This document shows, piece by piece, positions 1-8,516 of a DNA stretch of 64,000 nucleotides. The stretch is from Motiliproteus sp. MSK22-1. Its GTDB lineage: Bacteria > Pseudomonadota > Gammaproteobacteria > Pseudomonadales > Balneatricaceae. Numbering within the stretch: the stretch's first letter is position 1; each line of letters begins with the position of its first letter. Below the pieces are notes generated by a model. That model did not search any database and was not told the origin of the DNA. It worked only from the letters and a program-made list of their open reading frames with translations. The position numbers and the translations under genes were made by a program. Where the stretch lies: NCBI RefSeq assembly GCF_001968815.1, contig NZ_MIEQ01000022.1, positions 248,001-312,000 on the forward strand. Direction: 5' to 3'.

Positions 1-514
1 GACGAACGGCACCCAGAATTGTCCCTTCGGTGGTGGCATGGCAGGTCAGGCAATTGGTTCCGCGAAAATTATCAGATGCGACCAGGGGAAAGGCGATGGT
101 CAGACGGCGTCCTTCATCTCCTTGGTAAATACTCTTGATCATTTCCCCAGCGAGTGCCTGTTTATCGAACTGATCAGCAGCTATGGCGGAACCCTTTGCC
201 GGTCCATAAATTTTCGAGACGGCTTCGCTACGCAATACTCGGGCGTCAATCACTTCTTCACGAGAGGTGAGTTTGCTGCGTGCAATCTCCTTTTGTGCCA
301 TCTTACCGGTTAACATCAGAGTATTTACGTTATCAAAATAGGACTCAGCTAATCCATTGGCTTGATCAACGACCATTTCCTCGACCATCGCCCGTTGGCT
401 GGAAAACTGATAAACGGCTGAGACTACCAGCATTGTGACAAACAACAGTATCAGCGCAATATCAATCTTCAGGCTGATAGAGCCTTTGCTCTTGCTTATT
501 GTTTGTTCGGACAT
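1..514 (-). CDS. Membrane sensor with periplasmic c-type heme motif (partial, N-terminus only)
   Basis: Only the first 171 codons are inside the window; the gene runs off the left edge. The ATG at 514 starts a protein with a short polar N-terminus, one membrane segment (about residues 16-36) and then a periplasmic helical domain. Near the visible end is the motif NCLTCH, a CxxCH site for covalent heme c attachment, in the setting FRGTNCLTCHATTEG. This pattern is known from DUF3365/Tll0287-type sensor domains of methyl-accepting chemotaxis proteins and some histidine kinases or diguanylate cyclases, where the heme is thought to sense redox state or gas ligands. The output domain lies outside the window, so chemotaxis receptor is the best guess but unproven. 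Confidence 0.7.
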   Translation of the reverse strand, partial: MSEQTISKSKGSISLKIDIALILLFVTMLVVSAVYQFSSQRAMVEEMVVDQANGLAESYFDNVNTLMLTGKMAQKEIARSKLTSREEVIDARVLRSEAVSKIYGPAKGSAIAADQFDKQALAGEMIKSIYQGDEGRRLTIAFPLVASDNFRGTNCLTCHATTEGTILGAVR

Positions 515-744
515 CGAATTAACCTCAAGTTAATGTAATCCTCCCGCAGTGAATGTTTGCGGCAAGGGATCTCAAGAAGACTATTAATAACATTAGGTAT
601 GACATTCAGGGACAAACAGACGGCTACCTGGAGAATACGAATGCCAATCTTTCAAGGTGGATTTTGAACGATTGTTTGATAAATGCACTTGATCCAGATC
701 AGTATATCCCTGTCCTTTTTATGGGAATGCCCATGAATTTGGAG

Positions 745-3252
745 TTACAGCTCTCGTAACACCTTTAATGGACTTTGTTTGATGACTTTGCGAGTGCCGA
801 GCAGGCCGGAACAGCCCACCAATGCCGCTCCTGCCAGAGGGGACCAAAGCCATAGCGCCAGGTTGGGGTTGTACTCCAATTTGAACAATTGCTGATACAG
901 CCAGAAAGATACAGCTTCGTCCAACAGTGCTGCCAGTATGCCCGCAAGTGCCCCCATAAGCAGAAACTCAAGGCCTAACATGCGCCGCAGTGTTTTGCTG
1001 TTGCCTCCGAGAGTACGCAGCAGGGCTCCTTCTTGCAGCCGCTCATCAATGCTGGTGGCAAGCGCTGCGAACAGCACGGTGATTCCAGCGGCGAGAACAA
1101 ACATCAGCACATATTCCACGGCAATGCTAACCTGTTCGATAATACTACGGATCTGTGCCAGTAAACGGTCCACTTCCAGAAGGGTCAGGGTTGGAAACTG
1201 CTGTATGAGTTGATTCAGTTCAGCGCTGCGATCGTTGGGCAGATAGAAACTGGTAATAAAATTAGCGGGTAGTCCTTCAAGCGCTCCAGGAGGGTAAATT
1301 ACGTAGAAATTTGGTCGTAAGGAGCCCCAATCCAAGCTCCGCAGGCTGATGATCTCACTCTCGACACTGCGATCACCAAAACTGAATCTTAGTTTGTCAC
1401 CAATTCCGACACCGAGATCTCTCGCCAAGTCTCTTTCAAGGGATATATAGGGTTTCCCCTGATCTTCGGGTTGCCACCAACGGCCTTCGAGAATCCGATT
1501 ATCAGCAGCCAGTGTATCGCTCCAGGTCAGGTTTAACTCACGACTAATTGCCCTGCGACCTGGAGATTGCTCTGGAATAGTCTTAGCGGCCTCTTGGCCG
1601 TTTATATGGCTTAACCGACCTCGGACCATTGGGTATACACCGCTATGGGGGATTTGTTTGTTATCCAGGTAGCCTTCCAGTTCTTCAACCTGCCAGGGCT
1701 GTATATTGATAAGAAAATTATTCGGTGCTTGGTCGGGAAGTTGTTCCTGCCAGCTCTGGAGCAGGTCGCTGCGTACTATCAGTATTAACGCCATCGCCGC
1801 CAGGGTGATTCCAAAAGCAAACAGTTGGCTAAGACTGTCCCGCGGGTGACGCAGGAGGTTTTTACTGGCCAGGCGCCAGGCCAGAGGGCCTGGTATTCTT
1901 ACCAGAGACCGGAGCAGAATCCAGGCCAGAACCCCTAAAATCAAGGCGCCAATACTGCCGATACCGGCGATTACCAGTGTCAGTTTCAAATCCCGGCTAT
2001 AAGCCCAGAGCAACATTAAAATCAGCAAAGCCGAGAGCCCATAAACCAGCCAGGCACTTCTGGGTAAGGGGCTTAGATCACGGCGTAGAACCCGTAACGG
2101 CGTGACATCACTGAGTCGTAGCAGTGGGGGCAGGGCAAAGCCTGCCAAAACCAGCATACCGGTGCAAAATCCAACTAAGGCAGGTACTAAGCCGGGACCC
2201 GGTAAAGTACCGGGTACCAATCCTGACAGTAGCTCTACCAGAATGTACTGGGCCATCCAGCCTAAACCAACACCGGCGGCCGAAGCTAACGTCCCAGCCA
2301 TCATCAGCTGCAAGCTGTAGAGTTTTAGAATATGGCGCTGGGGTTGCCCAAAACAACGCAGTAATGCTGCCGTGTCATAATGACGTTCGCTGTAGCGACG
2401 AGCTGCCATGGCGATGGCAATACCTGCCATGATTACTGCCATAAGGCCGGACAGGTTCAAATAGCTCTGGGCTCGAGTCAAAGTTGTACCGAGGCTGGGG
2501 CTTTCCCGCTGAATATCCAATATCCGTTCACCTGGTTTTAGTCGCTCTTCCAGCCAATCGCGAAAAGGCTCCAGGTCTGCTTCAGAGCCATTAAACAGGT
2601 AGCGGTAGCGTATCCGGCTACCGGGTTGAATCACTTCAGTGGCCGCGATGTCGCTTTGATGCATCATTGCTCGTGGCTGTAAACTGAACAGGCCGCCTCC
2701 CCGATCTGGCTCCTGTATCAGCATCTGGCTGACGGTAAAAACCGATGCACCGAGTTCGACGGAGTCTCCAACCTCCATATTCAGGGATTCCAGTACCCGA
2801 GGTTCCAGCCAGAGTTCGCCGCTGCTGGGGCCTTGTTTAATCACTTTAGCTACCTGATCGCGACCAGTGCTGACCTTAACTTCACCTTTAAGCGGATAAT
2901 GGTCGTCAACAACCTTGACGCTGCTAAGCAACATTTTTTCACCGTTGATCAGCATGCTGGGGAATACCAGTTGTTCACTGTATTGCAGATTTCGTTGTGT
3001 CGCTTCAGCTCGCAGGTTTTCTGGAAATGCTCGGGATGTTCTTAACACCAGGTCTGCGCCGAGAAACTCTGTTGCCTGGCGAACCAGGGCTCGTTCCACC
3101 CGATCGGTAAAAAAACCTACGGCGCAACTGGCAGTAACCGCAATCATCAAGGCGATCAGTAATAATCTGAGTTCTCCGCCTCTCCACTCTCGCCAAAGTA
3201 GCTTCAGGGCAAGAGAAACGGTGGGTGAGCGGGTTGTCGTTATCGTGCTCAT
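745..3252 (-). CDS. FtsX-like ABC transporter permease (YbbP type)
   Basis: An 835-residue inner-membrane permease. One N-terminal membrane segment (about residues 28-50) is followed by a large periplasmic domain, then several membrane segments (about 265-460), a second periplasmic domain, and a C-terminal group of membrane helices (about 710-830). This duplicated FtsX/MacB_PCD layout is that of E. coli YbbP, which pairs with the YbbA ATPase. The start codon overlaps the stop of the ATPase gene by four bases (ATGA), so the two are translationally coupled. The substrate is not established; the divergent esterase TesA next door, as in E. coli ybbAP-tesA, suggests export or extraction of a lipid or ester compound. 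The family call is firm, the substrate is open. Confidence 0.9.
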   Translation of the reverse strand: MSTITTTRSPTVSLALKLLWREWRGGELRLLLIALMIAVTASCAVGFFTDRVERALVRQATEFLGADLVLRTSRAFPENLRAEATQRNLQYSEQLVFPSMLINGEKMLLSSVKVVDDHYPLKGEVKVSTGRDQVAKVIKQGPSSGELWLEPRVLESLNMEVGDSVELGASVFTVSQMLIQEPDRGGGLFSLQPRAMMHQSDIAATEVIQPGSRIRYRYLFNGSEADLEPFRDWLEERLKPGERILDIQRESPSLGTTLTRAQSYLNLSGLMAVIMAGIAIAMAARRYSERHYDTAALLRCFGQPQRHILKLYSLQLMMAGTLASAAGVGLGWMAQYILVELLSGLVPGTLPGPGLVPALVGFCTGMLVLAGFALPPLLRLSDVTPLRVLRRDLSPLPRSAWLVYGLSALLILMLLWAYSRDLKLTLVIAGIGSIGALILGVLAWILLRSLVRIPGPLAWRLASKNLLRHPRDSLSQLFAFGITLAAMALILIVRSDLLQSWQEQLPDQAPNNFLINIQPWQVEELEGYLDNKQIPHSGVYPMVRGRLSHINGQEAAKTIPEQSPGRRAISRELNLTWSDTLAADNRILEGRWWQPEDQGKPYISLERDLARDLGVGIGDKLRFSFGDRSVESEIISLRSLDWGSLRPNFYVIYPPGALEGLPANFITSFYLPNDRSAELNQLIQQFPTLTLLEVDRLLAQIRSIIEQVSIAVEYVLMFVLAAGITVLFAALATSIDERLQEGALLRTLGGNSKTLRRMLGLEFLLMGALAGILAALLDEAVSFWLYQQLFKLEYNPNLALWLWSPLAGAALVGCSGLLGTRKVIKQSPLKVLREL

Positions 3253-3977
3253 AACATCGGCTCCAGACGACCGTCAGTCAGTTCAAGTCGGCGCTGGCAG
3301 CGTTCTGCCAAGCGGATATCATGAGTAACCAGGATTAAGGTTGTGTGCTGTTCTTCGTTTAACTGGAACAGCAAATCGATAATTTTTTCGCCGGTATGCT
3401 GGTCGAGATTGCCGGTGGGTTCATCGGCAAAAAGCAACTGGGGGCGGCTGGCAAAGGCTCTTGCGATAGCAACTCGCTGCTGTTCTCCGCCGGAAAGCTG
3501 GCGAGGGTAATGCTCCACTCGGCTCGCTAGGCCGACGCGTTCCAGAATCTGAAGTGCTTCAGCTTCGGCGTTGTTGATTCCCTTCAGCTCCAGGGGCAGC
3601 ATGGCGTTCTCTAAGGCCGTTAAGGCTGGTAACAGCTGGAAATTCTGAAACACAAAACCGACGCTGTCACTACGGACCTGGGCGCGCTTGTCTTCATCCA
3701 AATGACTCAGAGCCTGGCCATTCAGTAGAACTTCTCCACTGGTGATAGTGTCCAAACCAGCCAGTAACCCTAACAATGTTGATTTGCCTGCTCCTGATGC
3801 GCCAAGGATTGCCACACTCTCCCCCCGGTTGACGTCGAGGTCAAGGCCGCTGAGAATGGAGATAATTCCCTGCTGCGCCTGGACCTCTTTACCGAGGTTA
3901 CGAGCAGCCAAAATGCTGGTGGTCTGATCTGAGGAAGTCTGTGGTGTCAAAATTGTCACGTTATTCAAACCTGTCAT
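3249..3977 (-). CDS. ABC transporter ATP-binding protein (YbbA type)
   Basis: ATPase of the ABC exporter encoded with the downstream YbbP-type permease. It has a Walker A (GASGAGKST), the ABC signature LSGGEQQR, a Walker B ([12 protein letters not shown]) and a switch histidine (VTHD), in the arrangement of the LolD/MacB/YbbA class. I place the start at the ATG at 3977 (MTGLNN), giving 242 residues; the frame is open nine codons further upstream. The 5' end lies on the opposite strand inside the first codons of the divergent tesA gene, so the two coding regions overlap by about 37 bp and must share or interleave promoters. It acts at the cytoplasmic face of the inner membrane. Confidence 0.92.
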   Translation of the reverse strand: MTGLNNVTILTPQTSSDQTTSILAARNLGKEVQAQQGIISILSGLDLDVNRGESVAILGASGAGKSTLLGLLAGLDTITSGEVLLNGQALSHLDEDKRAQVRSDSVGFVFQNFQLLPALTALENAMLPLELKGINNAEAEALQILERVGLASRVEHYPRQLSGGEQQRVAIARAFASRPQLLFADEPTGNLDQHTGEKIIDLLFQLNEEQHTTLILVTHDIRLAERCQRRLELTDGRLEPML

Positions 3978-4597
3978 GGTGGCTGTTAGTCGCCTTTGTC
4001 GCAATCTTGATAGTGGCTATGCCTGTGCGAGCAACGGCTATGGAGCTGTTGGTTCTTGGGGATAGTATCAGTGCTGGCTACGGTCTGGAAGACAAGTCCG
4101 GCTGGGTGCAGTTGCTTGAGCAGCGGTTGAAACGACAACATGCATCGATTAATGTGATCAACGCCAGCATCAGTGGAGAAACAACCAGTGGCGGCTTGAC
4201 ACGTCTTCCAACGTTGCTGGAGCGGTATCAACCTCGTTGGGTGATTATAGAACTGGGTGGGAATGATGGACTGCGGGGTACGCCCTTGAAGGCGATGGAG
4301 TCCAATATTGAACGATTGATAACTAAAGCTCAGGAAGCTGGTGCTGAGGTCCTGCTGTTGGGAATGCGGATACCTCCCAACTATGGGCGTCGCTATGCCG
4401 AAGGATTCTTCCAAACCTATGCTCGAGTTGCTCAGCGTCACCAGGTCTCCTACTATCCTTTCTTTCTAGAAGGGGTTGGCGGTATACCAGAACTGATGCA
4501 AGCCGACGGAATCCACCCCAATGATAAAGCCCAAGACCAACTGCTGGACAATATATGGCCGCAGCTGGAATCCTTATTGACTCATACGGACTCGTAA
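3941..4597 (+). CDS. tesA: Periplasmic SGNH esterase / acyl-CoA thioesterase I
   Basis: A 218-residue SGNH hydrolase. An N-terminal hydrophobic segment (residues about 12-32, ending RATAM) is a signal peptide for export to the periplasm. The family blocks are all visible: block I LGDSISAGYG with the catalytic Ser, the Gly block, ELGGND with the catalytic-site Asn, and ADGIHPN with the Asp/His pair. E. coli TesA (thioesterase I / protease I / lysophospholipase L1) has the same layout. The start is a GTG preceded by GAGGAAG; it lies inside the 5' end of the opposite-strand ybbA gene. The divergent pairing with ybbA-ybbP is conserved in E. coli and supports a joint role in envelope lipid metabolism. 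Confidence 0.93.
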   Translation: MVSKLSRYSNLSWWLLVAFVAILIVAMPVRATAMELLVLGDSISAGYGLEDKSGWVQLLEQRLKRQHASINVINASISGETTSGGLTRLPTLLERYQPRWVIIELGGNDGLRGTPLKAMESNIERLITKAQEAGAEVLLLGMRIPPNYGRRYAEGFFQTYARVAQRHQVSYYPFFLEGVGGIPELMQADGIHPNDKAQDQLLDNIWPQLESLLTHTDS

Positions 4598-4615
4598 AGT
4601 TTCACCCGATTGTTT

Positions 4616-5830
4616 TTATGAGTTGTTGTTTTGTTCTAGCACCGTCCGTAATCCACCGGAAAAAGCGGATAAGCTTGAGCTGCGTAGCGGGATGAACGGT
4701 TTATTGTGCTTTTTACAGTAGCGTTTTACCTTAAGACAGGCATCGTGACTGACACAGTCTATGGCACAGAAAACCAGATCAGCAGATACCAGGCTGTTCT
4801 GTAAACCGGCTCGGCTGTCTTCCAAGCCACCATCATGATGAATTAGCTGGCCATTATGGGCTTCCGTTAATGCTCGCAGGTGAGGCAACATCTTGCTGCG
4901 ACCACCTACATAGATAAGTTGTTGACCGTCCAGGCTGGCTATAGGCTCTTCTATATCTGAATGATTATTAGCTGCTGGTAATAGAGCGATCATGTTGAGC
5001 TCCAGAGCTTGGCGCTCCAAATGAGCCTCCTGCAGCTGATCCTTTAGTCCTTCTAAGCCCTGCTCGAGTTCTGTTAAGCGCATTTCCCGTTGAGTAAGGC
5101 GATTTTCTGTCCATTCCAATCGCTTTAGTAATTGTCGGTAATCCTTATCTTTTTCCCGCATCTGCTGTTTTAGATGGCTGATATTGTCAGAAGGCTCCTC
5201 GGCCTGCTTCTCTTGTTGCTGACGTAATGCCGAAAGGGCTTTTTCCTGAGCTTGAAATAATTGCTCCTGCTGTGTTTGATACTGTCGCTGAGCAATTTGG
5301 CTTTCATCCAGTTTCTGTTGCAGTTCTGTTACCTGGCTTTGAAGCTGTTGCCTGGTATGCAAATCAGCACGATTTTCAGAACCCTGAATATGAGACAGCA
5401 TGTGAACCTGCTGATGTACCCGGGTAATCAGATTTCCATCTGTTTCAGGGTGCGTCATTAGAGCCCATAACAGTCCAGCCATATCCCCACCTTGCAGCGC
5501 CTGTTCCCACATCGGCACAAAGGATTTACTGTCAGCCCCCTTCAACTGCTGTATCCAGCGATGATATTTACGATCCAACATCCGCTGAAGATTACGGGCA
5601 GTGCGCTTTCTTTTCGCTGATTCAGCGACCATATGAGAATGCAGCAGAAAATCATCCGTACTGGCATCAACAGTGTAGTTACTTTGCCGAGCGACTTTAC
5701 GAAGCTCAGCCATCGTTAAGCAGGTCCCCAGAATAGAACAATGGAAATGGTGATGGATCTCCCACAACTTGAGGCGTCGTGATAAGGGCTTGACCGGAAT
5801 GCTATTGACGGAGTCAGAGGATTGGCACAT
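4616..5830 (-). CDS. DUF2325 domain coiled-coil protein, probably iron-regulated
   Basis: A 404-residue cytoplasmic protein. The N-terminal third is basic and helical, the middle (about 160-285) is a long Gln/Glu-rich coiled coil, and the C-terminal ~95 residues are a DUF2325 domain: YVGGRSKMLPHLR, a segment HHDGGLEDS, an AD-V-CAIDCVSHDAC stretch and KPFIPLRSSSLSAF. The domain resembles a Rossmann-like fold with conserved Cys/His residues; its biochemical role is not known. I chose the ATG at 5830 over a TTG 33 bases upstream because that TTG sits inside the Fur box. With this start, the Fur box lies about 30 bases upstream of the gene, so repression by Fur-Fe(II) is likely. It is convergent with tesA, 18 bp away. 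Confidence 0.75.
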   Translation of the reverse strand: MCQSSDSVNSIPVKPLSRRLKLWEIHHHFHCSILGTCLTMAELRKVARQSNYTVDASTDDFLLHSHMVAESAKRKRTARNLQRMLDRKYHRWIQQLKGADSKSFVPMWEQALQGGDMAGLLWALMTHPETDGNLITRVHQQVHMLSHIQGSENRADLHTRQQLQSQVTELQQKLDESQIAQRQYQTQQEQLFQAQEKALSALRQQQEKQAEEPSDNISHLKQQMREKDKDYRQLLKRLEWTENRLTQREMRLTELEQGLEGLKDQLQEAHLERQALELNMIALLPAANNHSDIEEPIASLDGQQLIYVGGRSKMLPHLRALTEAHNGQLIHHDGGLEDSRAGLQNSLVSADLVFCAIDCVSHDACLKVKRYCKKHNKPFIPLRSSSLSAFSGGLRTVLEQNNNS

Positions 5831-5859
5831 AACAGCATCTACCGAATGGTTAATGAAAG

Positions 5860-5878
5860 GCAAATGATAATCATTATT
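5860..5878. promoter_or_regulatory. Fur box upstream of the DUF2325 gene
   Basis: The 19 bases GCAAATGATAATCATTATT match the E. coli Fur consensus at 15 of 19 positions when read on the minus strand, with a perfect ATGAtnATCAT-type core. It lies 30 bp upstream of the chosen ATG of the minus-strand DUF2325 gene and about 170 bp upstream of the plus-strand gene at 6046. This predicts iron repression of the DUF2325 gene. Confidence 0.7.
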
Positions 5879-6045
5879 GATTGTGAGTCAAGGTTTGATG
5901 TGACTTAACGCCTCAGTAGTGATTGATCGTGGGTAAGGAATTGATAATGAAGGACGTGTGTTGTATTTTTTGGTATGCGTCTTGTTGATGTGATTTATTT
6001 CGCTTGGGAAACGTTGAGTATAATATAATGCTTAATCTTTAGAAT

Positions 6046-6366
6046 ATGGATTCGTATCTGGTAACAACTATTGCTGTGTCAATAATCATGACAGTAATTG
6101 GGATAAACCAAAGCAAGCGGATTTTCCTAATTATTCTTATGATTACTTCAGTGCTGATAGGGTGGCATATTCAAGTAATAAGGGTGGAATTTTATAATGA
6201 ACTAGCTTGGCTTGAATTTTCAGAAGGAGTGCGAAACCACGAACCTGAGGATGGGGCATCAAGCTTATTCGTCTTAATGTTTGGTTGGGTGCCAAGTTTG
6301 ATATTTAGTTTTTTAATAATTAAAGTTTATAAACTAAATAAAATACAATTTTACGAAAAAAATTAA
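6046..6366 (+). CDS. Hypothetical small membrane protein
   Basis: A 106-residue protein I do not recognise. It has two hydrophobic segments near the N-terminus (about residues 4-17 and 24-43) and a third near the C-terminus (about 77-95), separated by an acidic loop (EFSEGVRNHEPEDG), and it ends in a basic lysine-rich tail. Base composition is strongly AT-rich compared with the flanking housekeeping genes and the following 130 bp are even more so, which suggests acquired DNA. There is no clear Shine-Dalgarno sequence, so the gene call rests on its length and membrane-like composition. Confidence 0.5.
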   Translation: MDSYLVTTIAVSIIMTVIGINQSKRIFLIILMITSVLIGWHIQVIRVEFYNELAWLEFSEGVRNHEPEDGASSLFVLMFGWVPSLIFSFLIIKVYKLNKIQFYEKN

Positions 6367-6491
6367 CAAATTAAAATTAAATTTTGACAGAGAGTAAGTT
6401 TTGGATGTAGGTGGGTTTATTTACCACTTATATTTCTATAAAATTCTTTTCTTTCTTTAAAAATTAATCCTTATTAAACACGGATGTGCTT

Positions 6492-7033
6492 ATGCGAAAC
6501 CTTGCTATAACCCAAATGGAGCAAACATATCTAGCTCAAAAAAACCTTACACAATTTTGGTTAATTCGCCTTAAAGTTCAAGATCCTATCGCCAGAATAG
6601 GCTATGCGCTGTGGTGTAAGAGTGCGGAGACCTTAAAAGGGAGATAGCACAAGGAAATAGCGCTTACTGGGATCATAAAGGTTTTTTGTATTGGGAAGGC
6701 ATGGCAAGATCAACTGTAGTTAACCTTGCTGCAGGACTTGAGAAATCAGGATTTCACGGTAGCTTTACGGAAATGAGGGCCAAAATAAAAAAGGTAGGTC
6801 TTGAAGTCGCTCGTCAGCATGCTATTTTCGTTGAAATAGACAGAAAACAGAAGATTGGTTCGGTCGCTGGATTGCTCAGTTTGAGTCAAGTTGCCAAATA
6901 TCATCACATTGCGTTTGCTAAATTTGGTATTCCCTCAAATTTCTACGGAGGCACTTGGCTGTTTATTATACCGGATAGCCTAGAGTTAGAAGCATATGGA
7001 CATCTGTATTGTCATGACTGTGATCTGGCATAA
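6492..7033 (+). pseudogene. Unknown protein, reading frame broken by a -1 frameshift
   Basis: Two abutting frames look like one gene. Frame A starts at the ATG at 6492 and runs 51 codons to a TAG at 6645-6647 (ending ALWCKSAETLKGR). Frame B, one base back, is open from 6620 to the TAA at 7031-7033 and continues with EIAQGNSAYWDHKGFLYWEG and a further ~115 residues ending HLYCHDCDLA. Joining them near 6635-6641 gives a protein of about 180 residues. The junction is at A-AAA-GGG, so an indel in a homopolymer or, less likely, programmed slippage could be responsible. The family is unknown to me. The gene is coupled to the next one by a TAATG overlap, so frame B is probably still translated or was until recently. 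Confidence 0.5.
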
Positions 7034-7656
7034 TGCGTTATTATAATTTAAAGACATTGACGTATGTTGTTACCCTGTCGCTAATGGCTGCATCATGCGG
7101 TGCAAACGAAGACTATATAAGAGTTGCCCCCTCCCTCTGCATACCAATAAATTATGCAGTAACAACGCGAAATAGTGCTTTGCCGTCAACACAATTAGAC
7201 CCCGACAGCGATAGTGCTGATGTAAGTATTTACTTACCGCCTAAAGAACTCGCTGATGCTGTGCCTGGATACCTGGCTGAAACCCTTATCGGAGAACAAA
7301 GCCATCAGCAGGCCCTCTATGTGATGATTGGCCAACCTGCAGTTAGAATTTTGGAGTCAACTGCTACATTAGCCACTCTCCCTTCAGCTGCTAATCTATA
7401 TAAAGCCGAAGCTGGCACTATTGCCTGGCAAGTCGCGGAAAACCGTGAAGGTACTTACGTTCACTGGGGGCATTGTTCACACACCTTTGTAACAGAAAAA
7501 CACTACGATTGTCTGCGAGATCTACAAACAGCAAACTACCTATTTACTTATACAATAGATGCATTGAATCTCCATCTGTACAAGGAGATTGACGCTTATC
7601 TGCTGAGTAAAGCGAGCCTATGGAAATGCGCTGATAACAGGGAGGAAAAGTTATGA
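7033..7656 (+). CDS. Putative lipoprotein of unknown function
   Basis: A 207-residue protein with an N-terminal signal segment ending in MAASC-G, a plausible lipobox with the Cys at about residue 22. The mature part has no family I recognise; it contains several other cysteines (PSLCIP, GHCSH, YDCLRD, LWKCAD) that could form disulfides in the periplasm. Its ATG overlaps the stop of the frameshifted gene upstream by one base, and its own stop overlaps the next gene by ATGA, so the three form one coupled operon. A small secreted partner downstream of an unknown protein is the pattern of an effector/immunity pair, but nothing in the sequence proves that. Confidence 0.6.
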   Translation: MRYYNLKTLTYVVTLSLMAASCGANEDYIRVAPSLCIPINYAVTTRNSALPSTQLDPDSDSADVSIYLPPKELADAVPGYLAETLIGEQSHQQALYVMIGQPAVRILESTATLATLPSAANLYKAEAGTIAWQVAENREGTYVHWGHCSHTFVTEKHYDCLRDLQTANYLFTYTIDALNLHLYKEIDAYLLSKASLWKCADNREEKL

Positions 7657-7901
7657 TCACTCTTTCACAATTAACTGAATTATTGGGCTGGGCTGCTGTA
7701 GTCAATATTGCATACCTTCTTCTAGCGACCTTAACCATGATTTTTATGAGAGGGGCTATCTCTTCAATCCATAGCAAGTTACTGGGTGTCGACGAAAAAG
7801 AATTGGGCTCTCTGTATTTTAAATTTTTAAGTAACTATAAAATCATGACTTTAGTTTTTATCGTCGCACCCTATATTGCTCTAAAAATTATGGGTCATTA
7901 A
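7653..7901 (+). CDS. DUF6868-type small membrane protein
   Basis: An 82-residue protein with two membrane segments (about 12-33 and 62-80) and the pattern LTELLGWAAVVNIAYLLL ... LLGVDEKELGSLYFKFLSNYK ... VAPYIALKIMG, which I recognise as the DUF6868 family found widely in marine gammaproteobacteria. Function unknown. It is translationally coupled (ATGA) to the lipoprotein gene upstream and is the last gene of that three-gene operon. Confidence 0.7.
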   Translation: MITLSQLTELLGWAAVVNIAYLLLATLTMIFMRGAISSIHSKLLGVDEKELGSLYFKFLSNYKIMTLVFIVAPYIALKIMGH

Positions 7902-8048
7902 CAGCTTAGAAAATAAAACAACCAGAGTGCTGTAACCGCTACAGCATCTCCGGGTCTAGGTTGCTTGGGTTTTTGGTGCTGATAATAAAAAATTTACTTT
8001 TTTATAGTTTCGTGAAAAATTCAGGTTAACACATTGGATGCAAACCCT

Positions 8049-8516
8049 ATGAATATACAACTACATCAGGCGTCGTTAAAGGAGGTAACGCTTCTTCTTC
8101 CATTTGTGAGTGCATATCATGAGTTTGAGCAACTGGAGAGTACTCAAATAGAGCGTGAATCAGCGGTACGCAAGCTGATAATGAATCCTGAATTTGGTGG
8201 TATCTGGCTGATCTATTGCGACAACACAATAGCGGGATATATTGCTATTTGTCGAGGGTACAGTATTGAATTCAATGGTTTTGATGCCTTTGTCGATGAA
8301 TTTTATCTGAGCACTGAGTTCCGTGGAAAAGGAGTGGGCACTCAGGTCTTGGAGGCTATCAGGAAGGAAGCCAAAAATCTTGAAATCAACGCATTGCACT
8401 TGGAAGTGGCCCGGAGCAATGTCGCAGCGAAAAAGTTTTATGAAAAGGCCGGGTTTAAAGCGCGGGAAAAGTATTTGTTGATGTCAGCGGAGTTAGATGT
8501 GGGGGCTAAACTTTGA
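8049..8516 (+). CDS. GNAT family N-acetyltransferase
   Basis: A 155-residue acetyltransferase. The acetyl-CoA binding motif A is clear: VDEFYLSTEFRGKGVGTQVLEAI, with the R/Q-x-x-G-x-G/A type loop RGKGVG. It is followed by motif B (LEVARSNVAAKKFYEKAGF). These place it in the GNAT superfamily; the acceptor substrate cannot be inferred. I start at the ATG at 8049; a TTG five codons upstream is also open. The gene stands alone after a 147-bp gap and overlaps the next gene by TTGA. Confidence 0.88.
   Translation: MNIQLHQASLKEVTLLLPFVSAYHEFEQLESTQIERESAVRKLIMNPEFGGIWLIYCDNTIAGYIAICRGYSIEFNGFDAFVDEFYLSTEFRGKGVGTQVLEAIRKEAKNLEINALHLEVARSNVAAKKFYEKAGFKAREKYLLMSAELDVGAKL

Noticed and set aside
553-759. 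A 68-codon frame upstream of the YbbP gene on the plus strand
   Set aside because: It overlaps the end of the permease gene, has no ribosome binding site and resembles no protein I know.
6635-6641. Programmed -1 frameshift at A-AAA-GGG in the unknown gene
   Set aside because: The second codon is GGG, which re-pairs poorly, and I see no obvious downstream stimulatory structure. An indel or sequence error is simpler, so it is listed as a broken gene.
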